NCBI RefSeq assembly: GCF_000495795.1
Contig: NZ_AWGD01000019.1
Coordinates: 124,001-188,000, forward strand
Source: Asticcacaulis sp. AC460
Lineage (GTDB): Bacteria; Pseudomonadota; Alphaproteobacteria; Caulobacterales; Caulobacteraceae
Length of the DNA stretch: 64,000 nt
Direction of reading: 5' to 3'
Under the pieces are notes generated by a model. It did not search any database and was not told the origin of the DNA. It worked only from the letters and a program-made list of their open reading frames with translations. Of the stretch, positions 23,315 to 32,277 are shown in pieces; position 1 is the first letter of the stretch, and each line of letters begins with the position of its first letter. The translations under genes and the position numbers were made by a program.

Positions 23315-23451
23315 TTGGCCTCTTCTGGATCCTCGCGGCCGTATTCGCTGTCCTCAGTCTGGCGGCGCTGTATCGCGCCTGTCGCCACCAGGTGAAGGAA
23401 GTTCACGCCCAGCATGATCTGATGCGGGAGCGTCGTCGTGACGGGCAGTAG
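23311..23451 (+). CDS. Tiny membrane protein of the lysis cassette
   Basis: 46 residues: one N-terminal hydrophobic helix (IGLFWILAAVFAVLSLAALY) and a basic, charged tail (HQVKEVHAQHDLMRERRRDGQ). It overlaps the holin by ATGA and the tail-spike start by 14 bases. It could be an antiholin or a very short Rz-like component; the sequence does not decide. Confidence 0.55.
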   Translation: MIGLFWILAAVFAVLSLAALYRACRHQVKEVHAQHDLMRERRRDGQ

Positions 23452-26089
23452 ATCACCTCTTAATCGCAATGATATCCTGCACGCCCTGGGGGCGGAACCG
23501 CTGGTTCCTCTGACGGGCGGCAAGGCGAAATATGCCAGCTACACCGGCGGCGTCCTGCGCTCGCTGGAAGATCGCACGCCCAGGCTGCGGCTTGAGCTGG
23601 CCGATTTCCCGCGTCCGGAGGGGCAGTCCTTCCGACTGTGGATGCAGACTGCTGTCAACACGCTGAAGGCCATGGCCGCCGGCAGCGCGGCGACTCTGGT
23701 CGTGGCGGGTTCGGCGATGGCGACCGTGTCGGAGCCTTTCGGGCCAGACATGGGCGGTACAGCCGTCTCGATCACGAACTGCAACATCACCATCGACATC
23801 GAAGGCTGCGCGCTTCGGCATACCGGGGCCAAGGCGTTCGAATTCAGCGGCTGCATCGGCGGCGGACTGGTCGGTAATGGAACCCTTACCGGGCCGCACA
23901 ACACGTCGCAGTATCAGGTCCGTGCGGTTGACAGTCCGGGCCTGGTCTTTCGCGGTGTGAACTTTTCGACCGGAAATTCCGGCATCGAGGCTTATAATTC
24001 GCCGTTCTGCAAGTTCAGCGACATCACCTTCCGCGAGATGGTGGCCGTCGGGATCAAGGCAACGCGCGGCAGCATCGGCTGTGAATTCACCAATATTTCC
24101 GGCCGGAACCTGGCGGGCTTCCTGATCTATGGCGACCGATGGTCCCACCGCGGCACGGTCGTTAATCCGCGCAAGTGGATGGACGAATCCAAGCTGACGA
24201 CACTTTTGCTGGACGAAGTCGAGTATTCGGCGGCGGGTTCGGACTCGCGCGGTTCGTACGCGGCCAGCAAGTATATCGGCGAAGAGGGCGTCGGCGTCAC
24301 GGTCGACAATGAAGGCTGGACCGTAACGGGCGGTGAGATCGCCAATGTCGCCGACAATGGAATTTCGATTTCGGCGAAGTATTGCCGGGTCAGCAATATT
24401 CTGCTGCGCGACAACAAGCATGACGGTCTGCACTTCTACGGCAGCTTCAACGTCGCGGTTAACGTCACGGGGCTGAACAACGGCAAGTACAGTCAGGAGA
24501 TTGACCCGGAGACGGGCGAAGTCGTCAGCAGCACGCCGACTAATGGGTATTGCGTTGGCGTGCGACCGAATGCCGGCGCCTGTGCGCTGGGTAACCGCAT
24601 CCTGGGCTGTATCAGCATCGGCAACCGCCTGGGCGATTTCAGCGATGGCGATGCGCAGTTGTACCGGTTCTGGGAAGCGAACAAGGCCGATGTGCCCAAC
24701 ACGGCACCTCCGGGCCAGCCGAGCAACGCGGTCGACAACGTCAAGCGCTATGCGATGTATAACATCAACGGCTGGACGACGGTGTGGACGGCCGAGGGTA
24801 CAGCGGTCCCGACTGCCATGGGTGGCGTGTCGCCGGTAGCTTACGGCATCGATATCGACGCGGCGACCGGCCTTCCCAAGAATGCGCCTTCGACCGGCGA
24901 CAATGAGGGCTATGTCCGTTGGTTTGACGGTCTGAAGTGGTATTATTTCCGGTCCTCGGTCAAGATCGGCAAAGGTCCGTGGGCGTGCGAAACGTCGTGG
25001 CGCGGCTGTTATGGCGACCATCCGACGCGGAACTATTATCAAAGCTCTTTCATTCCGGCGGGCGCCGGCAACAGCTTTGAGAATCCGGCCGTCAGTGTGT
25101 CGGACGCCTATGTCTACGCCGTCGAAGAGGTCGTCGCAAAAGCCCAGTCCGGCGTGCTGACGGTTCCCGCGGCGGGCCTGGTCAAGCTGAATGCGAGCGT
25201 CGAGGACGGCAACCAGACGGTCACCGCGATCGAGTCGCCGCTGGGCGTGGTTCATCAGCGCGTTATCCTGCGCAACGGCAACAGCCGCCGCTGGACCTTT
25301 GTGCACAATGCCGACACCTTGCGCATGATGGGCGGCTATACCGTCACGCTGGGTAACAACGACACAATCGAGTTTATCCAGGTCGGCGCGTTCGACGACT
25401 ACATCTGGGCGCATGTCGGCGGATCTGTGCAGGGGCGTCCTGCAGGTGGCCGGTTTACCGGGCGGCCGATCGTCAAGAACGGCGAGTTTCAGCACTGGTT
25501 GAACACCAATGTCGCCGTCGGTACCGTGCCGACAGAGTTTGTGCACGGCTTCTGGGCGGCCCGCTTTGGTGGACAGGCGACGCTGGTTCGCGCCCAGGGC
25601 AGCTATGGCCGGTATGGCTTTGAATATCAGCGTGACGAAGGCACCAATGGTGTCGGGCCGCTGTATTTCGCTGCTGTGGTCGACAGTGAGGACGAACTGG
25701 CCGACCTGCGCGGCCGACAGGTCGTTGCAAAGTACAAGATGACGCCCGGAGCCAATCTGTCGGATGCAGATGGCGCGCCGACCTGCTCTATCTTTTACGA
25801 GACGGTCCCTGGAGCGCTCGACAGCGACCTCGCGCCCAGTGGCGCCGTGGTTATCGGCAGCGGCACTATGGTGCCGAGCGGTGTCACCGGCGAATGGATG
25901 TTCACCACGACCAGTATTCTGCCCATTGACGCCGCGCGCGTCATCGCCCGGTCGAGTGTGACACCGGTCGGCGTGGCTGGGCCTGCCGACAAGTTCAAGG
26001 TTGAACAATTCATGCTGGCCCCGGCCGGCACTGATGCCGACTTCGAGCGCCAAGCCCCGGAAAACGTGGCCCAGCGACTGGGCCTATAA
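23438..26089 (+). CDS. Tail spike with beta-helix (pectate-lyase fold)
   Basis: 883 residues from a GTG at 23438 with GGGAG upstream. A short N-terminal adaptor (about 1-90) leads into a Gly/Asn-rich right-handed beta-helix (about 115-400) with repeats such as CNITIDIEGCALRHTGAKAFEFSGC and WTVTGGEIANVADNGISISAKYCRVSNILLRDNKHDGLHFYG. A C-terminal beta-rich region (about 660-883) resembles a carbohydrate-binding or trimerisation module. Such proteins bind and often cleave surface polysaccharide. It is on the strand opposite the J-I-H fibre genes, so the phage has both a fibre and a spike. Confidence 0.8.
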   Translation: MTGSRSPLNRNDILHALGAEPLVPLTGGKAKYASYTGGVLRSLEDRTPRLRLELADFPRPEGQSFRLWMQTAVNTLKAMAAGSAATLVVAGSAMATVSEPFGPDMGGTAVSITNCNITIDIEGCALRHTGAKAFEFSGCIGGGLVGNGTLTGPHNTSQYQVRAVDSPGLVFRGVNFSTGNSGIEAYNSPFCKFSDITFREMVAVGIKATRGSIGCEFTNISGRNLAGFLIYGDRWSHRGTVVNPRKWMDESKLTTLLLDEVEYSAAGSDSRGSYAASKYIGEEGVGVTVDNEGWTVTGGEIANVADNGISISAKYCRVSNILLRDNKHDGLHFYGSFNVAVNVTGLNNGKYSQEIDPETGEVVSSTPTNGYCVGVRPNAGACALGNRILGCISIGNRLGDFSDGDAQLYRFWEANKADVPNTAPPGQPSNAVDNVKRYAMYNINGWTTVWTAEGTAVPTAMGGVSPVAYGIDIDAATGLPKNAPSTGDNEGYVRWFDGLKWYYFRSSVKIGKGPWACETSWRGCYGDHPTRNYYQSSFIPAGAGNSFENPAVSVSDAYVYAVEEVVAKAQSGVLTVPAAGLVKLNASVEDGNQTVTAIESPLGVVHQRVILRNGNSRRWTFVHNADTLRMMGGYTVTLGNNDTIEFIQVGAFDDYIWAHVGGSVQGRPAGGRFTGRPIVKNGEFQHWLNTNVAVGTVPTEFVHGFWAARFGGQATLVRAQGSYGRYGFEYQRDEGTNGVGPLYFAAVVDSEDELADLRGRQVVAKYKMTPGANLSDADGAPTCSIFYETVPGALDSDLAPSGAVVIGSGTMVPSGVTGEWMFTTTSILPIDAARVIARSSVTPVGVAGPADKFKVEQFMLAPAGTDADFERQAPENVAQRLGL

Positions 26090-26103
26090 GAGGAGAGACC
26101 GCC

Positions 26104-26736
26104 ATGACGGCAGGTATCACGACTGAGGACTATACCGACAAGTGGAACCGCCAGCGGGTCCGCCGCATTTCGTCCAGTGACGACACGGTGCATGGCGAGA
26201 TCAACGACACGGTGACCGTGATCAATTCTGCCGGCGTGGAAGCCCCGCTGGGCACCGCGGCCGATCCGTCGTTCGTGGTGGCCGGACGCACCAAGGGCGT
26301 GACGGTTTCCCCCGCCGTGACGGCGGGTGCCTATTCCGCCGGCGAAGTCGTCGGCGGCAAGCTGACGTTTGACGGGGTGATGGGGGCGCTGTTTTCCGGC
26401 GTGATCCAGAGCCTCAGGGTCAATTGCAAGTCGGTCCAGAGCACGGGCCTGAAGCTGTATCTGTTCCGCGACGATCCGACGTCTTCAACCTTCACCAACA
26501 ACGAAGCGCCGGTCATCCACGTCAACGACTATAACAAGCTTGTCAGCGTCCTGACGCTGGGGGCGGCGGACAACGGGCTGGGGACGCACACCATCTGGGA
26601 GCTGCCGAATATCGGCAAAGCCGTGGCGTCGGCGTCGGACGATCTGTACGGCGTCCTGATCTGTGTCAGTCCAACGACCCTGGCTTCGGTGTCGGATATT
26701 TCCGTCACCCTCAATACCCTGACGGACGCAGGCTGA
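26104..26736 (+). CDS. Spike-cassette structural protein
   Basis: 210 residues, 14 bases after the spike stop with an AGGAGAG ribosome site. Beta-rich and without signal peptide or membrane segment (TVTVINSAGVEAPLGTAADPSFVVAGRTKGV; GVIQSLRVNCKSVQSTGLKLYLFRDDP). Probably a virion or spike accessory protein by position. No family recognised. Confidence 0.6.
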   Translation: MTAGITTEDYTDKWNRQRVRRISSSDDTVHGEINDTVTVINSAGVEAPLGTAADPSFVVAGRTKGVTVSPAVTAGAYSAGEVVGGKLTFDGVMGALFSGVIQSLRVNCKSVQSTGLKLYLFRDDPTSSTFTNNEAPVIHVNDYNKLVSVLTLGAADNGLGTHTIWELPNIGKAVASASDDLYGVLICVSPTTLASVSDISVTLNTLTDAG

Positions 26737-27746
26737 TGCACATCGGGGTCCGGCGCGCTTTACTGGCTTCCGCGGCGATTCCTTTGTGGGTCGCCTCCGC
26801 CGCCGCGTTTCATATCAAGCCAGCGGCGGGTCTGTCGTGGATCAATGGCCAGGCGCGGACCAGCTGGGCCAATCTGATGGCGGCGCCGACCTCGGCGACC
26901 TTTACGCGCGCGTCGGTCCAGTATGCCCGCAACTCGGCCGGGTCGTTCACGGCATTTACCTCGGGCAATGCCGCCATCACGGATCGCGGGCTGCTGTATG
27001 AGCCGTCGGAGACGACGGTTGCCAACTATACCATGCGGCCGGGATCTTGGGGCGGCGGCACCAATGTCACACGCACCACGGGCCAGGCTGACACCTTCGG
27101 CGGTACCAATGCCGTCCTCTACACGTCGAACGGCACGGCTGCGGTGGCGCATTATGCCACGGGCGGCAGTGCGAGCGTGGTCAATACGACCTCGTATATC
27201 ACCCAGGCCATTGTCAGCGGTCTGAGCGGTGGCTTTGTGCAGCTGGCCTGCCCATCGGCGGCCTTCGGGTCGAACGCCTGGGGGAATTTCGACCTGACGG
27301 ACGCCGGCGCGCCCGGCACGATGGGCAGCGCTGTCACAGACTACGGGATCGAGCGTCTGGCAGTCGGAAAGTACCGGATCTGGATCAAGGCGCCGGCAAC
27401 GGCGTCTTCTTCGGGCACGCCGATCATTGCCTTTATTCCGGCAAGCAATTCGACGCGGCTGGCGACATCGTCATCGACGGCGACCATGGTCATTCATGCG
27501 TGCATGGTTTCGGCGTCTTCGAAGCCGGGGTCTCCGATCGATAACACTACGTCGGCGGCAACGCGGGCGGCCTGCGCCCTGGCGCTTTTCCCGCCAGCAG
27601 GAACCTACACGGTGACGTTCAAGTTTGGCGACGGCACAGCCGACCAAACGGTCGCCGGCGTGGTGGTGACCGGAAGCGGCTACACGCCGGATCCGGCAAC
27701 GTTGAACGGGCGGTATATTGTGGACATCATAGGCGTGCGAACATGA
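26736..27746 (+). CDS. Spike-cassette protein with jelly-roll-like sequence
   Basis: 336 residues; the ATG shares a base with the preceding stop. The N-terminus is hydrophobic (ALLASAAIPLWVASAAAFHI) and could be a secretion signal, which would be odd for a virion part. The remainder (TFTRASVQYARNSAGSFTAF; GLLYEPSETTVANYTMRPGSW) resembles phage spike or fibre domains with carbohydrate-binding jelly-roll folds. Likely part of the receptor-binding apparatus (inference). Confidence 0.6.
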   Translation: MHIGVRRALLASAAIPLWVASAAAFHIKPAAGLSWINGQARTSWANLMAAPTSATFTRASVQYARNSAGSFTAFTSGNAAITDRGLLYEPSETTVANYTMRPGSWGGGTNVTRTTGQADTFGGTNAVLYTSNGTAAVAHYATGGSASVVNTTSYITQAIVSGLSGGFVQLACPSAAFGSNAWGNFDLTDAGAPGTMGSAVTDYGIERLAVGKYRIWIKAPATASSSGTPIIAFIPASNSTRLATSSSTATMVIHACMVSASSKPGSPIDNTTSAATRAACALALFPPAGTYTVTFKFGDGTADQTVAGVVVTGSGYTPDPATLNGRYIVDIIGVRT

Positions 27747-28033
27747 GCTGGTTTAATCCTTCCGTGATGGACGGGCCTGTGGCTGTGGCTGCGTCGTGGG
27801 GCCCGGAGCGGATCGACGAAGAGTCGGGCGAGACGGTTCGCGATGTGACGGCCTGGTCGCCTGGCTATCATCTCAATGTCGCGCCTTCGGTCATTGAGGG
27901 CCGCGAGATCCCCGAAGGCGTGCGGGTCTATCCGGAATCGCCCAGCCAGGCCTTTGCCGGGGCGGACAATGTGTTTCTGCGGTTTGCCGATGAAGCGGCG
28001 GCGGCAGAGTTTTTCGCTCTCGTACGTAGATAG
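27743..28033 (+). CDS. Small protein at the end of the spike cassette
   Basis: 96 residues overlapping its neighbour by ATGA. Soluble and acidic (WGPERIDEESGETVRDVTAWSPGYHLNVAPSV). No recognised family. It closes the plus-strand late cassette. The following 230 bases to 28267 hold no gene that I can support and are AT-richer. Confidence 0.55.
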   Translation: MSWFNPSVMDGPVAVAASWGPERIDEESGETVRDVTAWSPGYHLNVAPSVIEGREIPEGVRVYPESPSQAFAGADNVFLRFADEAAAAEFFALVRR

Positions 28034-28267
28034 TAACCTTCGGCGAAATGTTATCCGCTTAGTCTGCGACTGCGCGGGTTTGCCTTGCTTTTGCGTTTCT
28101 AGCGTGACCACCTCGACTCAGACTAAAGTCCGGCAGTGTTGCAACGCAGCGGCAATCATCCAATACACGAAATTTTCGCCTTATTTTGGTCACATATCTA
28201 CCCGCCTCCTGTTGTCTCACCTAACGATCTAGCGACGCTAGTAGCGACAGACTGGGAGGAGACGAGC

Positions 28268-29437
28268 GTGAAAGTTAATCATCGTGTACGAGAAATTGGC
28301 ACTTCTCCATTGATTGCGTTCTGCATTGTTTGCAGTGCAATCGCCCCACTGTCACAGACGGCAGCAGCTGCTACGACTTCTACATTGAGCATCGATAAGA
28401 TGGTGGCTGAATGCGACGAAAAAGCGGGTGCGTTTTATGACAAGGATCGACCAACCAAGAACGGCTACGTGGAGTTCGTAGCGATCAACCCTGTCGAGGC
28501 TATATCATCTTGCCAAAAAGCGTTTGATTTGCGGGGCAACGATCGACATGTCGCGTTCAATCTGGGCCGAGCATATGTGTCTGGAAAGAATTATGCGATG
28601 GGGAACGTTTTTCTTGAACGGGCGATCGATCAAGGAAGCACTGCAGCGATGGTCGCACTTTCAACTATTTATGCAGACGGTATCGGGACAGATATTGATA
28701 CACGTAAATCTTTCGAGTTGCTGAGCCGTGCTAGCGCTGCCGGCAACGACACCGCTACAGCAACTCTGGGCGCTGATTATTTATGGGGGAGAAACGGGCT
28801 CACTCGCGATGTAGCGAAAGCGTTGCCACTGCTGAAAACCGCGGCTGACTTGGGAAATGCGCAGGCGATGTACTATCTCGGCGAACATTCTTGGGCCGGA
28901 CTGGGGCCGAAAGGGGATTTTTCAAGCGCCAGATACTGGTTTGAAAAAGGTGCTGCAGCGGGTGAACCGAATGCGATGGTTAACTTGGGAAGACTTTATA
29001 GGTTCGGCGTCGGCGGCCTTAAGAAGGACTATGTGACAGCGAGGTCCTGGTATGACAAAGCGAATAAACTTGGCGCTAGGTCTGCTCCTACCCAGATAGG
29101 CCTTCTCTACGAGGAAGGTCTTGGTACTCCTCAAAACTACGGCTTAGCCCGCCAATGGTATGAAAAAGGTATCATTACAGGGGACCAAGAATCCTTCGCA
29201 CTTCTCGCCAGTCTTTACGAACGGGGACTTGGAGTTACAAAAGATAATGAGAAGGCTGCTGCACTGTACTCGCAAGCTGCTGCTAAAGGATCCTCATTTG
29301 CCATGCAGCAGCTTGGACAGATGTACATCAAAGGAAAGGGTGTGGCGAAGGACGTCGTTCGAGGCGAAAAGCTGATAGCTGATGCCAAATCGAAATATAT
29401 CGCGAGCTGCAACTGTGGTCGTGATCAAGCGTATTAA
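28268..29437 (+). CDS. Exported Sel1-like repeat protein (moron)
   Basis: 389 residues from a GTG at 28268 preceded by GGAGGAGA; the frame continues upstream to 28136 without a start signal. Residues 1-38 are a signal peptide (PLIAFCIVCSAIAPL...TAAAA). The body is a string of about eight Sel1/TPR-like repeats with the A-x2-LG-x-LY/ G-x-G pattern (AMYYLGEHSWAGLGPKGDFSSARYWFEKGAAAG; SFALLASLYERGLGV). These mediate periplasmic protein contacts. Base composition is more AT-rich than the phage genes around it. It lies between the spike cassette and gene S, on the plus strand, and is probably a lysogenic-conversion gene. Confidence 0.8.
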   Translation: MKVNHRVREIGTSPLIAFCIVCSAIAPLSQTAAAATTSTLSIDKMVAECDEKAGAFYDKDRPTKNGYVEFVAINPVEAISSCQKAFDLRGNDRHVAFNLGRAYVSGKNYAMGNVFLERAIDQGSTAAMVALSTIYADGIGTDIDTRKSFELLSRASAAGNDTATATLGADYLWGRNGLTRDVAKALPLLKTAADLGNAQAMYYLGEHSWAGLGPKGDFSSARYWFEKGAAAGEPNAMVNLGRLYRFGVGGLKKDYVTARSWYDKANKLGARSAPTQIGLLYEEGLGTPQNYGLARQWYEKGIITGDQESFALLASLYERGLGVTKDNEKAAALYSQAAAKGSSFAMQQLGQMYIKGKGVAKDVVRGEKLIADAKSKYIASCNCGRDQAY

Positions 29438-29500
29438 TGGCATGGCTAGCAAGTTAATTGACCAAGCACCTGGCGTACGCAATTGCCCGATCGGCGATAA

Positions 29501-29950
29501 TTAAGGGAACATGCCGGCCAGGGCGTCCATGATTTCGTCCTCGGCCTGTTGCGAAAATCCCAACAGACGGCGTACCGGATAGCGGGTGCGGATGCGACCT
29601 TCCTTATCAACGGCGCCTTCCAGACCGAAGTGATGGATCGAGGCGATGTCGGACACCTTGCCCGGCGGGAAGCCTATTTCGATTTCGGTGTCGCTGGTTT
29701 TAAGGCGCAGGTTTCGCAGCTGGCGCAGAGCCTTGAACATCTTTCCCCGATTGGCGATCGAGCCGCGCGGGCGCTTTTTGCGTTTCGGCATCGGCTGGCC
29801 GTCCGGGTCGACGTTGGCGGCGATGTTCTTCTGCTGGCGCTTTCGCAGGGCCTGGCCCATCTTCCGGGCCAGCTTTCGGCGCATGGCCGGCGTCTGGTTT
29901 AAGGACCAAGCATCGAGGACATCGATCAGTGGTGAAAGATCATCCGTCAT
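29501..29950 (-). CDS. S: Tail completion protein S
   Basis: 149 residues of the phage virion morphogenesis family: LSPLIDVLDAW, RRKLARKMGQALRKRQQKNIAANVDPDGQPMPKRK and RTRYPVRRLLGFSQQAEDEIMDAL. It is the last gene of the O-N-M-L-X-R-S unit and overlaps R by ATGA. Confidence 0.9.
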   Translation of the reverse strand: MTDDLSPLIDVLDAWSLNQTPAMRRKLARKMGQALRKRQQKNIAANVDPDGQPMPKRKKRPRGSIANRGKMFKALRQLRNLRLKTSDTEIEIGFPPGKVSDIASIHHFGLEGAVDKEGRIRTRYPVRRLLGFSQQAEDEIMDALAGMFP

Positions 29951-30480
29951 GCGGGTGCGTTCGGGTCTTTGGTCATGACGCTGCCGTCCGGGTGTAGACG
30001 AAGTTCGCCGTAGTCATTGACGATCAGGACGATATCTTCCGGCAGCAGCGCCAGACCTTCGTCGCCTTCCATGCCGCATTGCGGCGGCTCTCCACGTTCC
30101 GTCATGCGATAGACGCCGTTCGGGTGGCGTCGGACGTCGATGGCTTCGGTCAGTGGCAGCTCGATCGAGAGGTCATAGGTCGAGCGGTCTAGGATATCGA
30201 CTTCGAAGGCCAGAGCGTTGTCCGCCTTGTCGTGGTTTTGCAGCAGGTCGATCTGGTTTGTGCGGATCCAGATCATCACGGGCAGGAGGACGCTGTGGAT
30301 GTGTTCGGTCAGGCCCAGGACCAGGATGTTGACGCGGTACCGCATCTCAAAGCCCAGATTGTCGCCTTGGCGCGTGACCAGATTGCCGTCGACCACCTGC
30401 ATGCTGATCCGGGTCGGGTCGCGCTTCAGTTCCGGGCAGGAGTCGAGCAGGAAGGTGTAGAGGGACTGGGGTTTTTTCAT
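29947..30480 (-). CDS. R: Tail completion protein R
   Basis: 177 residues beginning MKKPQSLYTFLLDSCPELKRDPTRISMQVVDGN, then FEMRYRVNILVLGLTEHIHSVLLPVMIWIRTNQ, both typical of P2 gpR. Needed for completion of the tail. Spacing to X and S is tight. Confidence 0.9.
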   Translation of the reverse strand: MKKPQSLYTFLLDSCPELKRDPTRISMQVVDGNLVTRQGDNLGFEMRYRVNILVLGLTEHIHSVLLPVMIWIRTNQIDLLQNHDKADNALAFEVDILDRSTYDLSIELPLTEAIDVRRHPNGVYRMTERGEPPQCGMEGDEGLALLPEDIVLIVNDYGELRLHPDGSVMTKDPNAPA

Positions 30481-30493
30481 CGGCTGGAATCCG

Positions 30494-30712
30494 TCACGTC
30501 CAGAGCTGGACGATCGTCAGGGTTTTGGCGGGGGCGACGGACAGGGCAGGCAAGGTGACTTCATGCCCTTCGGGCAGGGCGTCGGCGATGGCGGCCAGTC
30601 CGGGGTTGAGGCCGAGCACGGTTTCGACGACTTCGGCCGTGGCGCCCAGGACGCGCCAGACCAGGGCGTCGAGGGTTTCGGATTGAAGGGCGGTTGCGGT
30701 ACGGGTAGCCAT
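30494..30712 (-). CDS. X: Tail protein X
   Basis: 72 residues (MATRTATALQSETLDALVWRVLG ... ETVLGLNPGLAAIADALPEGHEVTLP), a LysM-like tail protein of the P2 X family. The ATG at 30712 shares a base with the stop of L (TGATG), which identifies the start. The longer upstream frame is a shadow. Confidence 0.9.
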   Translation of the reverse strand: MATRTATALQSETLDALVWRVLGATAEVVETVLGLNPGLAAIADALPEGHEVTLPALSVAPAKTLTIVQLWT

Positions 30713-31197
30713 CAGATCAGGCTCGATCTGGTGCGTTTCAGGCCCTGAAGCGCGCGCAAAGCCTGGGTGGCGTTGCGGCGGTAATCCCCGGCGGTCAGAT
30801 AGGTTTCCTGGTCGCGGCCGGCGCCGGCGGGCGTGGCAGTGATATCGCCGTGGGTTTCGGACAGGTCCGCGGCGGCGGTGTGGTAGACGGCGCGGCGCCA
30901 CAACATGACCAGCTTGGTTTCATCGCCGATTTTGGGCGACGGGACTTCGATCAGGAGATCATAGCCGGCTTCGACCTTCAGCGCGGTCCATTCCGTCAGG
31001 TCCAGGTCGACGGACAGCATGGCCTGCAGAAGGGCTTCCTTCATACGGTCGTTCGGGATCGAGGTGCCGCCGATGCGCATAGCATCGCGGAAATGGTTGA
31101 CCGAAGGCTGGGGCCAGAAGGACCCCGCTTCCATGGCGACGGCATCGCATTCCGGCGACAGGGCCGGTTCGGGGGAGAAGGAAACGCCGTTTGTCAT
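30712..31197 (-). CDS. L: Head completion protein L
   Basis: 161 residues with the P2 gpL pattern: WPQPSVNHFRDAMRIGGTSIPNDRMKEALLQAMLSVDLDLTEW and LVMLWRRAVYHTAAADLSETHGDI. It seals the head after packaging. It follows M by about 100 bases. Confidence 0.9.
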   Translation of the reverse strand: MTNGVSFSPEPALSPECDAVAMEAGSFWPQPSVNHFRDAMRIGGTSIPNDRMKEALLQAMLSVDLDLTEWTALKVEAGYDLLIEVPSPKIGDETKLVMLWRRAVYHTAAADLSETHGDITATPAGAGRDQETYLTAGDYRRNATQALRALQGLKRTRSSLI

Positions 31198-31301
31198 CGG
31201 TCACCATCGCAGGAAATAAGTTCCGGGGGTGGGGATCAGGACCCGGACGGGGGAGAAAATCCCGCCGGGTCCTTCACCGCCCCCGGGCGCCGCGGGGGCA
31301 G

Positions 31302-32201
31302 CTATTCAGGCGTTTTGGCCAGGATGCGCTTTGCGGCATCGAGGTCTTTAACAACGCCAATATCATCATAGAGTTCGAAAGCGCGCGTGAGGTGGTCGAA
31401 CGCGGCCTGGGCGGCGGCGCGTTTGGCGCCGGCCGGGCCGTCAGAGGTCGGTTCGGTCGCCAGGGCGTTGCGCAGGTATTGTTTGCCAAGGGCCTTTTGC
31501 AGCTTGGCGCGGACGATGTCGTTGACATCGAAGGACTCGGCCACCGGAACAACGCGGTTGAGGATGTCGATGTCGAAATCCTTTTCCAGCTTCAGGACCT
31601 TCAGGGCCGCTTCAGCGGTTTCCTCGACGATCAGGGTGGGCAGGGTGCGGTTGTAGCGTTCCGGCAAGGCCAGGCCATATTTCAGGGCGTGTTCCGCCAT
31701 GGTCAGTCCGAGGTCGAAATCGCCGACATCGATGCGCCAGATCATTAGTTCGACAAAGACTTCGTCCTGGGAGGCTCTGCCGGTTTCTTCGGCCGTAGCC
31801 AGGACCGTGGTGACGTGATCGTCATAGGCTTCGAGGAAGGTCTTTTTCGCCTCGATCTTGCGTTCGATCGACTTGATGCCCTTGAGCTGGACCATGTGTT
31901 CGCCCAGCTGGGCGCGAAGCAGGTCATAGGCAGAGGCGGCGGGGCCATCGGTCGGGCGGGCCGGGGCGGATTCGCCGATGACGGCTTCGACTGCGGTTGT
32001 ACGCAGGAGGTGGCGCTGGGCCGGTGACAGGGTGGTCTTGCGTTCGCGGTTCGGTGTCAGCGTCTGGGCGAATTGCTGAGGTCTAGGCCTGCGCGCCTTC
32101 TCGGCGCGTTCTGTTTCAGCTTCGGCAGCTTTGACGCCGTCGGCAGTGACCTGGGCTTCGTAACGTTCGCGGTGGCGCTGGGCCGGGGTGAGTTTGGTCA
32201 T
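31302..32201 (-). CDS. M: Terminase small (endonuclease) subunit M
   Basis: 299 residues from the ATG at 32201, preceded by TTAGGAGAAA; the frame to 32237 is not needed. TKLTPAQRHRERYEAQ, TTLSPAQRHLLRTTAVEAVIG and VELMIWRIDVGDFDLGLTMAEHAL are typical of P2 gpM. A C-terminal extension (about 220-299) with a TPR-like helix pair is longer than in P2 (247 residues). It cuts at cos together with P. Confidence 0.88.
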   Translation of the reverse strand: MTKLTPAQRHRERYEAQVTADGVKAAEAETERAEKARRPRPQQFAQTLTPNRERKTTLSPAQRHLLRTTAVEAVIGESAPARPTDGPAASAYDLLRAQLGEHMVQLKGIKSIERKIEAKKTFLEAYDDHVTTVLATAEETGRASQDEVFVELMIWRIDVGDFDLGLTMAEHALKYGLALPERYNRTLPTLIVEETAEAALKVLKLEKDFDIDILNRVVPVAESFDVNDIVRAKLQKALGKQYLRNALATEPTSDGPAGAKRAAAQAAFDHLTRAFELYDDIGVVKDLDAAKRILAKTPE

Positions 32202-32277
32202 AGGCGGGGTTTCTCCTAAAAGAAAGGGATGGCGCATGACACCATCCCTCTCGACTCTGCGGTGTCTGTTTCGGCGG

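Noticed and set aside
23453..26053. An 866-codon minus-strand open frame
   Set aside because: It is the antisense of the tail spike gene, has Arg/His-rich random composition and no start signal.
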